Source: Bacteroidales bacterium | GTDB lineage: Bacteria > Bacteroidota > Bacteroidia > Bacteroidales > UBA932 | Length of the DNA stretch: 7,283 bases | Direction: 5' to 3' | Assembly: GCA_017561265.1 (NCBI GenBank) | Contig: JAFZDJ010000119.1 | Span: 1 to 7,283 of the forward strand | Shown here: one piece after another, positions 1 through 6,681 of the stretch | Numbering within the stretch: the stretch's first letter is position 1 | Layout of the letters: the number at the start of each line of letters is the position of its first letter | Program-made: the position numbers and the translations under genes | Notes under the pieces: model-generated | What the model saw: only the letters and a program-made list of their open reading frames with translations | Told to the model about the DNA's origin: nothing | The model's database searches: none

Positions 1-1157
1 CCTTTTATTCTACGGAAGGTTCCTCCCAGTGTATCCGGGCGATGCTGTATTTGCTATCACTCTATGCCAAAGAGCAAGGAAGGAAACCTCTGGTTGCTGC
101 GGGGAGGAATGCCCATAAAGCATTTCTAACTGCCGCTGCATTGTTGGATGTAGATGTCAGATGGTTGTATCCCAGTAATCCTGTCAACTACCTTTCCTGT
201 GACCTGACACCTGAGGAGCTGGAAGAATATCTGCAAAACGCGCAGGAGAAACCTGTGGCCGTTTACTTGACCAGTCCGGATTATCTGGGAATGGTTGCGG
301 ATATCCGTAGCATCGCGGAAGTATGCCACCGCCATGGCGTCCTGCTGGCTGTGGATAATGCCCATGGTGCATACCTGAGGTTTCTCCCCCAGTCTATGCA
401 TCCGATTGATCTAGGCGCGGATATTTGCTGCGGCTCTGCCCACAAGACCTTGCCGGTGCTTACCGGTGGTGCTTATCTGCACCTGTCAACCGGGATAGAT
501 ACAGCGGTGGGAGAACAGGTGCGGAATGCTTTGATGCTGTTTGGGTCCACCAGTCCGTCTTATCTAATTTTGCAATCGCTGGATGCTGCAAACCAATACC
601 TGGATAACTATCCTGAGCAGTTACGGATGCTGATTCCCCAACTGGAAGCGTTCAAAGGTAGGCTTTGTCAACGAGGATACTCATTGTATGGAAGTGAAGC
701 GTTAAAGCTGACAATCCAAGCCAAACCCTATGGATATACGGGAAATCAGTTAGCGGAACTTCTGCGTCAGCTGAAAATCGAGCCGGAATTTGCAGATCCG
801 GATTATCTTGTGCTGATGCTATCTGCCGAAACAGGCGGAGAAACTCTGACGCAGCTTGAGCAGGCGCTCTGCCGGATCCCGCATCAGCCACCGATCAAAG
901 AAGTGAGTCCTGCCTTTGCTCCCGGAGAGCAGGTACTGACGATCCGGGAAGCTGCACTTGCCTGTTCGGAGTTGCTTCCGGTGGAGCAATGCCTGGGACG
1001 TATTTTGGCTGTCCCCACAGTAGGCTGCCCACCTGCAGTTCCTATTTTGGTTTGCGGAGAACGGATCGATCGGCATGCAATTGCGTGTTTTGCTTACTAT
1101 GGTATTGACAACTGCTTTGTTATCAAGTCCTGTGAGGAGAATTGTAAAAAAACGTGA
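1..1157 (+). CDS. Orn/Lys/Arg decarboxylase-family PLP-dependent protein (5' end missing)
   Basis: This fold-type I PLP enzyme resembles the Orn/Lys/Arg decarboxylases (COG1982 type). Such enzymes remove CO2 from basic amino acids to give polyamines or their precursors, but many clostridial members have no proven substrate. The frame is open from base 3 with no start codon, so the gene begins outside the window; 384 residues are visible. The ATG at 42 is internal, because FYSTEGSSQCIRA before it is typical family sequence. Key sites are VDNAHGA (cofactor-binding Asp at bases 354-356, His at 363-365) and SAHKTLP, whose Lys at 444-446 should form the Schiff base. A C-terminal decarboxylase subdomain (from about base 900, SPAFAPGEQ onward) reaches the TGA at 1155-1157. 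It is followed by a terminator-like hairpin and then a separate promoter, so it probably does not belong to the downstream operon. Family assignment is confident; substrate is unknown. Confidence 0.85.
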   Translation, partial: FYSTEGSSQCIRAMLYLLSLYAKEQGRKPLVAAGRNAHKAFLTAAALLDVDVRWLYPSNPVNYLSCDLTPEELEEYLQNAQEKPVAVYLTSPDYLGMVADIRSIAEVCHRHGVLLAVDNAHGAYLRFLPQSMHPIDLGADICCGSAHKTLPVLTGGAYLHLSTGIDTAVGEQVRNALMLFGSTSPSYLILQSLDAANQYLDNYPEQLRMLIPQLEAFKGRLCQRGYSLYGSEALKLTIQAKPYGYTGNQLAELLRQLKIEPEFADPDYLVLMLSAETGGETLTQLEQALCRIPHQPPIKEVSPAFAPGEQVLTIREAALACSELLPVEQCLGRILAVPTVGCPPAVPILVCGERIDRHAIACFAYYGIDNCFVIKSCEENCKKT

Positions 1158-1251
1158 CGGTTTCTATCTCAGAGCGCAGTGAGATTCAGCGTTTCTGCAG
1201 CCCTAAAAGAGAGTAATAAAATCTTGAATAGGCGTAAAGTTCCATGATTTA

Positions 1252-1289
1252 AAAGAGGTTTCGCATACATTTTGATGCGAAACCTCTTT
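1252..1289. terminator. Bidirectional terminator-like hairpin after the decarboxylase-family gene
   Basis: A perfect 15-bp inverted repeat has arms 1252-1266 (AAAGAGGTTTCGCAT) and 1275-1289 around an 8-base loop. The arm ends are A-rich on the left and T-rich on the right, so the RNA has a short U-run on either strand. It lies about 95 bases after the decarboxylase stop and about 10 bases after the stop of a possible minus-strand ORF, as expected for a shared terminator between convergent units. The T-tracts are short (TTT on plus, TTTT on minus), so efficiency is uncertain. Confidence 0.7.
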
Positions 1290-1298
1290 CACCATCCA

Positions 1299-1373
1299 TT
1301 ATGCAATGGCAATAGCGACAAAAGGAATAATATAATCTTGTGGGTTTTTACCAAATAAATACATAAACATCAT
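1299..1373 (-). CDS. Doubtful small ORF or gene remnant, 24 codons, hydrophobic
   Basis: Read on the minus strand, an ATG at 1371-1373 opens a 24-residue peptide beginning MMFMYLFGKNPQDY and ending in a hydrophobic VAIAIA tail, with a TAA at 1299-1301. The frame stays open upstream to an in-frame stop near 1423, and a GTG at 1383-1385 is another possible start. The composition, with an aromatic and aliphatic stretch and an NPQD turn, resembles part of a membrane protein rather than random sequence, and a terminator-like hairpin follows directly. Against it: no good Shine-Dalgarno sequence stands before either start, it is very short, and its 5' side runs into the plus-strand promoter. It could be a degraded 3' end of a lost gene, a small membrane peptide or chance. 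I do not recognise it. Confidence 0.2.
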   Translation of the reverse strand: MMFMYLFGKNPQDYIIPFVAIAIA

Positions 1374-1396
1374 AAAATTCTTCACAAAAAAGACAT

Positions 1397-1425
1397 TTGA
1401 CTTTCCTGGGAGGACGCGTTATAAT
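1397..1425 (+). promoter_or_regulatory. Sigma-A-type promoter of the T-box operon
   Basis: TTGACT at 1397-1402 and a perfect TATAAT at 1420-1425 are separated by exactly 17 bases, close to the ideal vegetative promoter. Transcription should start near 1432, just before the T-box leader. The spacer contains a short palindrome, TCCT-GGG-AGGA (1404-1414), that could be an operator but is too short to call. Confidence 0.85.
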
Positions 1426-1431
1426 GTTGCC

Positions 1432-1693
1432 AATACGTTAAAAGCTACGACGAAGACGGTCCGGCAAAACCAGGATTACAGAGAGTCAGCGGTTGGTGCG
1501 AGCTGATTGAATGGTGCTATAAGACCCATCACTTCCGAGCCGAAGTGCCGAGCAAAGCCAGGTGCTTACGTCTGCCCGCGTTAAGGGATAGCGCTTGTTG
1601 GAGCGTGAAGCGGCGTCATTAGACGCAATTTGAGTGGTACCGCGGGTTTGTTTTTACTCGTCTCAAGAACAAAGGTTCTTGAGACGTTTTTTT
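1432..1693 (+). promoter_or_regulatory. T-box riboswitch leader, probable isoleucine (AUC) specifier
   Basis: T-box leaders bind a specific tRNA and let transcription continue when that tRNA is uncharged. The hallmarks are AGAGAG (1480-1485), the distal stem TCAGC/GCTGA (1486-1490 with 1502-1506) enclosing GGTTGGTG (1491-1498), and the T-box core TGAGTGGTACCGCGGG (1631-1646). The antiterminator can be drawn as CCCGC (1575-1579) with GCGGG (1642-1646) and UUAA (1581-1584) with UUGA (1630-1633), leaving the seven-base UGGUACC bulge (1635-1641). The specifier is best read as AUC at 1528-1530, followed by the usual purine (A1531) and a helix CUUC (1532-1535) with GAAG (1452-1455). The variable T-box base is U1638, which pairs with an A73 discriminator: this fits tRNA-Ile and argues against His or Asp. 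The specifier loop lacks an obvious AGUA/GAA pair, so the amino acid is less certain than the riboswitch itself. Confidence 0.92.
1659..1693 (+). terminator. Intrinsic terminator of the T-box leader
   Basis: A perfect 12-bp stem pairs CGTCTCAAGAAC (1659-1670) with 1675-1686 around the loop AAAG, followed by seven T (1687-1693). It stands 27 bases before the ligase start and is the expression platform of the riboswitch. Its 5' arm contains CUCAA (1662-1666), which is also complementary to UUGAG at 1630-1634 in the T-box, so the two structures may compete. Confidence 0.93.
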
Positions 1694-1720
1694 ATTCTAT
1701 TTTATGAAAGGAGATTCCCC

Positions 1721-3988
1721 ATGACCAACACTAATACCTCTACACAACTTATGGACATCGCAACTCGCATCAGAGGTATGCGAGAGATTTTGGGCTACAG
1801 CGCACAGAAAATGGCTGAGCAGACGGAGGTGACGGAAGAGATTTATCACCAGTATGAATCCGGTACTGTGGATCTGCCTTTTACTTTCCTGCACAAGTGT
1901 GCCAAGGTGTTCGGTGTGGAAATCACCGTTCTGCTGGAAGGCCAGAGTGCAAAGTTGAGCGGCTACACCGTTACCCGCCGGGGCAAGGGTCTGGTAACCG
2001 CCAGTGAAGACGGCATCACCATCCAGGACATGGCTCCCATGTTCCGCAAGAAATTAGCTACCCCTTATTGGGTCACATATAAATACTCCGAAGAACTCCA
2101 GAATAAGCCTATTCACACCACTACCCACGCTGGCCAGGAATTCAACCTGGTGCTCAAGGGTTCCATGCGCATTAAGATCGGTGACCATGAAGAAGTGCTG
2201 CGTGAAGGCGACTCTGTTTTCTACAAGTCCTCCACTCCCCACGGTATGATCGCTGTTGACAGCCAAGATTGTGTATTCCTCTCTATGATCATGGCCTCCG
2301 ACACCACCGACCAGCCTCTGTATATCGGACAGAGCCGTAAGGGTAAGCCTGAGCAGAAGCTACTTTGTAATAAGTTCGTCAACGCTATGGAAGACGAAAA
2401 TGGTGTATTCCAGGGTATGACCTTCTCCGACGAGGACTCCTATAACTTCGCTTTTGACACTGTGGATGCTATCGCAAGAAAAGATCCTGAAAAGCTGGCG
2501 ATGCTCCACGTTGCCAACGATATGACGGAACGCCGCTTCACCTTCAAGGATATGAAGGACGCATCTTCCCAGAGCGCCAACTATTTCAAGTCCCTTGGCA
2601 TCAAGCGAGGCGACCGGGTCATGCTGGTGCTGAAGCGCCATTATCAGTTCTGGTTTGCGATCCTCGGTTTGCACAAGCTGGGCGCTATTGCCATTCCCGC
2701 TACCAACCAGCTGATGGAGCACGATTTTGTTTATCGTTTCCAGGCTGCGGATGTCAGCGCAGTGCTGTGTACTGCTGACGGAAACACCGCCGAGCAGGTT
2801 GAACTGGCTGAAAAGTCTGCAGGTATGAACCTGACCAAGGTGCTGGTAGGTGGTAGCCGTGAAGGCTGGCACGATTACAATGAGGAATATCAGCTGTTCA
2901 GCCGTCGTTATGAGCGGGCAGAAGATGCGCCTTGTGGCAGCGATCCCATGTTGATGCTGTTTACCTCCGGTACTACCGGTTACCCCAAGATGGCTACCCA
3001 TTCCTACAAGTACGCTCTGGGTCACTATGTTACTGCTAAGTACTGGCACCTGTGTGAACGGGATGGCCTGCACTTCACCATTTCCGAGACCGGCTGGGGC
3101 AAGGCTCTGTGGGGCAAGCTCTACGGCCAGTGGCTGTGTGAAGGCGCGGTCTTTGTCTATGACTTTGACCGGTTTGATGCTGAGAAGATCCTGCCCATGT
3201 TCGCAAAATATGGTATCACTACCTTCTGCGCACCTCCCACTATGTACCGCATGCTGATCAAGCAGGATCTCAGCGGCTACGATCTGTCCAGCATCCACCA
3301 CGCTACCACCGCCGGTGAAGCACTGAACCCCGAAGTGTTCTATCAGTTTGAAAAGTCCACCGGCTTGAGGATCCATGAAGGCTTCGGTCAGACCGAAATG
3401 ACTCTGGGTATCGCAAACCTCTACGGCGCAGCCATCAAGCCCGGCGCTATGGGTAAGCCCGTTCCCGGCTATGGCATTGATATCGTTGACACCGACGGCA
3501 ACCCCGTTGCAGATGGCGTGAATGGAGAAATCGTTATCCGCACTGATCCCAAGCCTACCTGCGGCGTGTTCCTGGGTTACTATCGCAACCAGGAAGCTAC
3601 CGACGCTGTGTGGCATGACGGCATGTACCACACCGGAGATGTGGCATGGCGGGATGAGGACGGCTACTACTGGTATGTTGGCCGTGCAGACGATGTGATC
3701 AAGTCTTCCGGCTACCGCATTGGACCCTTCGAGATCGAATCCACGATCATGGAATTGCCTTATGTTCTGGAATGCGGTGTTTGCGCCGCTCCCGACGAAG
3801 TCCGTGGCCAGGTGGTCAAGGCTTGTATCGTGCTGGTTCCCGGTACTGAGGGTACGGACGAACTGAAGAAGGAGATCCAGAATTACGTCAAGAATCACAC
3901 CGCACCCTACAAGTATCCTAGAATTGTAGAATTCCGCGACGAATTGCCGAAGACCATCTCCGGAAAGATTCAGCGCAACAAACTGTAA
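1721..3988 (+). CDS. XRE-type HTH / cupin / acyl-CoA synthetase fusion protein
   Basis: This is a 755-residue three-part protein. Residues about 12-72 form an XRE-type helix-turn-helix. Residues about 128-190 form a cupin with likely metal ligands H132, H136, E140 and H174. From about 245 on it is an ANL-superfamily acyl-CoA synthetase, most like the medium-chain (ACSM) type. It would activate a carboxylic acid through an acyl-AMP to acyl-CoA. Visible motifs are the P-loop TSGTTGYPK (415-423), GFGQTE (554-559), YHTGD (636-640), GRADDVIKSSGYR (654-666) and the A10 Lys K749 in PKTISGK, so the enzyme looks intact. The ATG at 1721 follows AAAGGAG (1707-1713) by seven bases; a GTG at 1634 is in frame but lies inside the T-box core. 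The gene is first in the operon, directly under T-box control. The N-terminus could autoregulate the operon or sense the substrate; this is inferred. Codon use looks strongly biased to AAG, ACC and CTG, suggesting high expression. The acid substrate is unknown. Confidence 0.93.
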   Translation: MTNTNTSTQLMDIATRIRGMREILGYSAQKMAEQTEVTEEIYHQYESGTVDLPFTFLHKCAKVFGVEITVLLEGQSAKLSGYTVTRRGKGLVTASEDGITIQDMAPMFRKKLATPYWVTYKYSEELQNKPIHTTTHAGQEFNLVLKGSMRIKIGDHEEVLREGDSVFYKSSTPHGMIAVDSQDCVFLSMIMASDTTDQPLYIGQSRKGKPEQKLLCNKFVNAMEDENGVFQGMTFSDEDSYNFAFDTVDAIARKDPEKLAMLHVANDMTERRFTFKDMKDASSQSANYFKSLGIKRGDRVMLVLKRHYQFWFAILGLHKLGAIAIPATNQLMEHDFVYRFQAADVSAVLCTADGNTAEQVELAEKSAGMNLTKVLVGGSREGWHDYNEEYQLFSRRYERAEDAPCGSDPMLMLFTSGTTGYPKMATHSYKYALGHYVTAKYWHLCERDGLHFTISETGWGKALWGKLYGQWLCEGAVFVYDFDRFDAEKILPMFAKYGITTFCAPPTMYRMLIKQDLSGYDLSSIHHATTAGEALNPEVFYQFEKSTGLRIHEGFGQTEMTLGIANLYGAAIKPGAMGKPVPGYGIDIVDTDGNPVADGVNGEIVIRTDPKPTCGVFLGYYRNQEATDAVWHDGMYHTGDVAWRDEDGYYWYVGRADDVIKSSGYRIGPFEIESTIMELPYVLECGVCAAPDEVRGQVVKACIVLVPGTEGTDELKKEIQNYVKNHTAPYKYPRIVEFRDELPKTISGKIQRNKL

Positions 3989-4003
3989 ATCCAGTGTGCT
4001 TCC

Positions 4004-4039
4004 GATTGGAGGCTGCTACATCCGTGGTAACCTCCAATC
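4004..4039 (+). other. Intercistronic hairpin between ligase and MaoC genes
   Basis: GATTGGAGG (4004-4012) pairs perfectly with CCTCCAATC (4031-4039). After a C/A mismatch the stem continues with six more pairs including one or more G-U (4014-4019 with 4024-4029) around a four-base loop. No T-run follows, so it is not a standard terminator. It fills most of the 83-base gap, the largest in the operon, and could protect the 3' end of the ligase message or lower expression of downstream genes. This role is inferred. Confidence 0.6.
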
Positions 4040-4071
4040 CGCCGCTGTTGGCTAAAGGATTAATAGAAATT

Positions 4072-4506
4072 ATGTACTTTAATGATTTGAAATTGGGAAT
4101 GACCGTAGAGATTGCACCGGCAGTCATCGAAAAACAAAAGATGCTGGACTTTGCACACACCTATGATAATATCCCGCTGCACACTGACGAGGAATACGCA
4201 AAAGCGTCTGTCTTCGGGCAGTTGATTGCACCCGGCGTGATGTCCTTTATGTCGGTTTGGGCGAAATATCTGGAAGTGGACTTTTTCGGCAAAGAACTGC
4301 TTGCGGGAAAATCTACCAAGATTGAATGGCACAAGCCGGTCTATGCGAACGATGTTCTCCACGGCACCGCTACAATCACAAACCTTGTCCAGCGTAGTGC
4401 AAAAAATGGTATCGCGGAAATTACCATTGAGGCTTATAACCAAAATGGTGTTCATGTGCTAAGCAATGTGACCGAAGCAATCGTTAAATGCGCAGAAAAG
4501 GAGTAA
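4072..4506 (+). CDS. MaoC-like (R)-enoyl-CoA hydratase / dehydratase, hotdog fold
   Basis: This 144-residue protein has the length and pattern of single-domain MaoC-like hydratases, which add water to or remove it from acyl-CoA thioesters in the cytoplasm, usually as dimers. The signature YDNIPLHTDEEYA (31-43) keeps the catalytic pair D32 and H37, followed by FGQLIAPG (48-55). The usual G-D-x-N-P has Tyr in place of Gly and Ile in place of Asn, which may alter the substrate pocket. The start at 4072 (MYFNDLKLGM) matches the family's usual N-terminus; AAAGGA (4054-4059) precedes it at a rather long 12-base spacing. An earlier ATG/GTG in the same frame (from about 3994) would run through the intercistronic hairpin and add atypical residues, so I reject it. 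The stop is six bases before the next gene. The most likely partner is the acyl-CoA made by the upstream ligase. Its codon use (more AAA, ATT) differs from the ligase. Confidence 0.85.
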   Translation: MYFNDLKLGMTVEIAPAVIEKQKMLDFAHTYDNIPLHTDEEYAKASVFGQLIAPGVMSFMSVWAKYLEVDFFGKELLAGKSTKIEWHKPVYANDVLHGTATITNLVQRSAKNGIAEITIEAYNQNGVHVLSNVTEAIVKCAEKE

Positions 4507-4512
4507 CGCAGT

Positions 4513-5202
4513 ATGTTAGGTGTATTGGTAAATGTAATTACGGTTATTGTAGGCTCCTTGATTGGTCTACTCTTTAAAAAGGGTATTCCGGAAAGAGTCA
4601 GCAAAGCGGCTATGATCGGTCTGGGTGCCTGCACCGTGTATATCGGTATTTCCGGTAGCCTTTGCGGTGAAAATGTCCTAATCCTCATAGTGGCTGTTGT
4701 TCTGGGCGCAATCTCCGGAACTCTGCTGAATATCGATGGTGCAATCAACCGTTTGGCCGAAAGTGTAGAAAACAAATTCAAAAAAGAAGGCAAGAAAACC
4801 TCTGTTGCGGAAGGTCTTGTTTCCTCCACTTTGCTTTTCTGCGTTGGCTCCATGACTGTAACCGGCTCTATTCAGGCAGGTCTTACGGGAGATAATTCCG
4901 TGCTGATTACAAAAGCCACATTGGACTTGGTTTCTTCTATGATGCTGGCCTCCAGCCTGGGTATCGGTGTGCTACTGTCCGCAGGTACAGTATTTGTGAT
5001 TCAGGGCGGTCTGGTATTGCTTGCCGGTGTGATTTCTCCTTTTATGAACACAGGTGCAATCAATGAAATGACTTGTGCAGGATCTTTGCTGATCATTATG
5101 ATTGGCACGAATCTTATGGGTATTACGAAAATCAAAGTGGCAGATTATCTGCCGGCGATCGTTTTCGCTCCCATCATTTATAACATCGTAGCGCTCTTCT
5201 AA
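4513..5202 (+). CDS. DUF554 family integral membrane protein
   Basis: This 229-residue, very hydrophobic protein belongs to the DUF554 family (E. coli YqgA, B. subtilis YdfK type), whose function is not established; transport has been suggested. About seven membrane segments can be seen, near residues 3-21, 33-50, 54-74, 102-122, 137-157, 158-178 and 188-229 (the last likely two helices). The family core STLLFCVGSMTVTGSIQAGL (105-124) and the KATLDLVSSMMLASSLG stretch (134-150) are clear. A charged cytoplasmic-type loop lies at 80-100. The ATG has AAAAGGAG (4496-4503) nine bases upstream, overlapping the end of the MaoC gene, so the two are probably coupled in translation. In this operon it could export or import the acid, the amino acid or a waste product; that is inference from position only. 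Confidence 0.9.
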   Translation: MLGVLVNVITVIVGSLIGLLFKKGIPERVSKAAMIGLGACTVYIGISGSLCGENVLILIVAVVLGAISGTLLNIDGAINRLAESVENKFKKEGKKTSVAEGLVSSTLLFCVGSMTVTGSIQAGLTGDNSVLITKATLDLVSSMMLASSLGIGVLLSAGTVFVIQGGLVLLAGVISPFMNTGAINEMTCAGSLLIIMIGTNLMGITKIKVADYLPAIVFAPIIYNIVALF

Positions 5203-5230
5203 TATTACAGAGTAAGCGTAGGTGATCATT

Positions 5231-6664
5231 ATGAAAAAGACATATGCAACCTCCATGCCAAATCATATTGGCGCTTTTCTGAAAGCAAGTAAATGCTTTG
5301 CATCCCTTGGTATCAACATCACCCGTGTCAGCTATGATAAATCTGTTGATTCACATATGTTGTTTTTGGATGTGGAAGGGACCGAGGAACAGATCCGCAA
5401 GGCAGATGCAGAGTTGGAAAAGATCGGTTATCTGCAGAACAATGCCGGTAATTCCAGTATTGTGCTGCTTGAATTCCGTTTGAAGGATGTACCCGGAAGT
5501 GCGACGGATATTTTGGAACTGATCAATGCGTTTAACTTTAACATCTCCTACATCAACTCTCAGGAAAACGGTACTGATTATCAGCTCTTCAAAATGGGTC
5601 TGTATGTAGAAGATCCCGGTCGCTTCGCTGAGTTCCTGGAGCAGGCGGAACAGATTTGTAAAGTCAGAGTGATAGATTACAATAGTTCCGAACGAGCCTA
5701 CGATAACAGTATCTTTTATAGCGCCTATGTGCGGGGTCTTTCTCAAATGCTGGATCTCACCGTGGAACAGAAACATGAGCTTTTAGTGGCCTCCAACCTT
5801 GCCATGCAGACCTTGGATGAACAGGGTTTATCCCCTTACAAAACCTTTGACAGCATCAGCAAGTTTGCGGAACTTCTCTCCAAATCCAAGGGTTCCCGAT
5901 TTCTTCCCAGAGTCACTACCCACAAAATTACCGAGAATACAGAAATTATCTTGATTGAACCTGCATGCGGAAGTAATACCGCGGTAATTAAAAGCTACGG
6001 AAAGATTCTGTGTATTGACAGCGGATATGCCTGTTACCGGGAGGAAACGCTGCAGGTGCTGGACGCGGTTCTTCCTGGGTTCGGTCATATGTCCAAGAGT
6101 TTGTTACTGACCCATGCGGATGTGGATCACTGCGGTATGATGAATGACTTTGATACGGTCATTGCCAGCCATAATTCTGCCCGGAGCTTAACTTGTGAGG
6201 CTTACGGAGATAACGGATTCCGGGAACAAAATCCCCTGCACAAACCCTATGTGAATATCTGTAAGACCCTGACATCCTATACAGCAATTGCTCCGGAGAA
6301 ACTGCAAACACCCTGGCAGGATATCCCGAACCTGCGCCAGCCCCTGACGCAGATCGGTTTTTTTGATTTCGGCGATCTGCATTTTGAGGTATACGAAGGT
6401 AAGGGTGGCCACCTTCCCGGAGAAGTAGTACTCATCGACTACAACAATAACATCGCCTTTACCGGAGATGTCTATATCAACACCCATGGCCTTACCGCAG
6501 AGCAGGCTGAGTACAATCAGTATGCACCCATCTTGATGACCTCTGTGGATACGGACCCCAAGCTTTGCGCAGAGGAAAGAAAAGCCATCATGCGGCGGTT
6601 GGGCGTTGGCAATTGGAAGATCTTTGGTGCCCATGGTTCACCAAAAGACTATTGTGTAAAATAA
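5231..6664 (+). CDS. Tandem ACT domains fused to a metallo-beta-lactamase-fold hydrolase
   Basis: The protein has 477 residues. Residues 1-72 and 77-150 look like two ACT domains (PNHIGAFLKASKCFASLGIN, then RLKDVPGSATDILELINAFN); such domains usually bind an amino acid and control an attached enzyme. A helical linker (about 155-225) leads to an MBL-fold domain (about 230-470). Its metal site is visible: THADVDHCG with H295, D297, D299 and H300; H394 in GGHLPGE; D413 in FTGD; and H468 in GAHG. Asp replaces the second His of the common HxHxDH, a variant also seen in ComEC-like MBL proteins. MBL enzymes of this sort hydrolyse thioesters, lactones or phosphoesters, or act with a flavoprotein; the reaction here is unknown. 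I chose ATG 5231 because AGGTGA (5219-5224) sits six bases ahead; a GTG at 5222 lies within that site. In this operon it could be an amino-acid-controlled acyl-CoA thioesterase; this is a hypothesis. Confidence 0.85.
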   Translation: MKKTYATSMPNHIGAFLKASKCFASLGINITRVSYDKSVDSHMLFLDVEGTEEQIRKADAELEKIGYLQNNAGNSSIVLLEFRLKDVPGSATDILELINAFNFNISYINSQENGTDYQLFKMGLYVEDPGRFAEFLEQAEQICKVRVIDYNSSERAYDNSIFYSAYVRGLSQMLDLTVEQKHELLVASNLAMQTLDEQGLSPYKTFDSISKFAELLSKSKGSRFLPRVTTHKITENTEIILIEPACGSNTAVIKSYGKILCIDSGYACYREETLQVLDAVLPGFGHMSKSLLLTHADVDHCGMMNDFDTVIASHNSARSLTCEAYGDNGFREQNPLHKPYVNICKTLTSYTAIAPEKLQTPWQDIPNLRQPLTQIGFFDFGDLHFEVYEGKGGHLPGEVVLIDYNNNIAFTGDVYINTHGLTAEQAEYNQYAPILMTSVDTDPKLCAEERKAIMRRLGVGNWKIFGAHGSPKDYCVK

Positions 6665-6681
6665 AGTGGGAGGAACGCAAA

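Noticed and set aside
1146..1152. A run of seven A near the end of the decarboxylase-family gene, possible frameshift
   Set aside because: A shifted frame would add only about ten residues (RDGFYLRAQ) before a stop, and the conserved C-terminal region is already complete before the run.
1166..1185. Hairpin ATCTCA/TGAGAT after the decarboxylase stop
   Set aside because: Only six base pairs and no T-run; the 15-bp hairpin at 1252-1289 is a better terminator candidate.
1154..1216. Twenty-codon plus-strand ORF starting at a GTG overlapping the decarboxylase stop
   Set aside because: No ribosome binding site of its own, no recognisable sequence, and length expected by chance.
1528..1535. Alternative specifier readings CAC (His) or UUC (Phe)
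   Set aside because: His would require a G rather than U at the T-box variable base. UUC would lie within the lower helix and lack the following purine. AUC followed by A fits better, though not proven.
1634..1720. In-frame GTG extension of the ligase gene
   Set aside because: It begins inside the T-box core and runs through the terminator hairpin. The ATG at 1721 has a good ribosome binding site and a sensible N-terminus.
2360..3898. A 512-codon open frame on the minus strand inside the ligase gene
   Set aside because: The plus strand here encodes all core motifs of an acyl-CoA synthetase. The antisense frame has no recognisable domain and is explained by the strong codon bias of the ligase gene.
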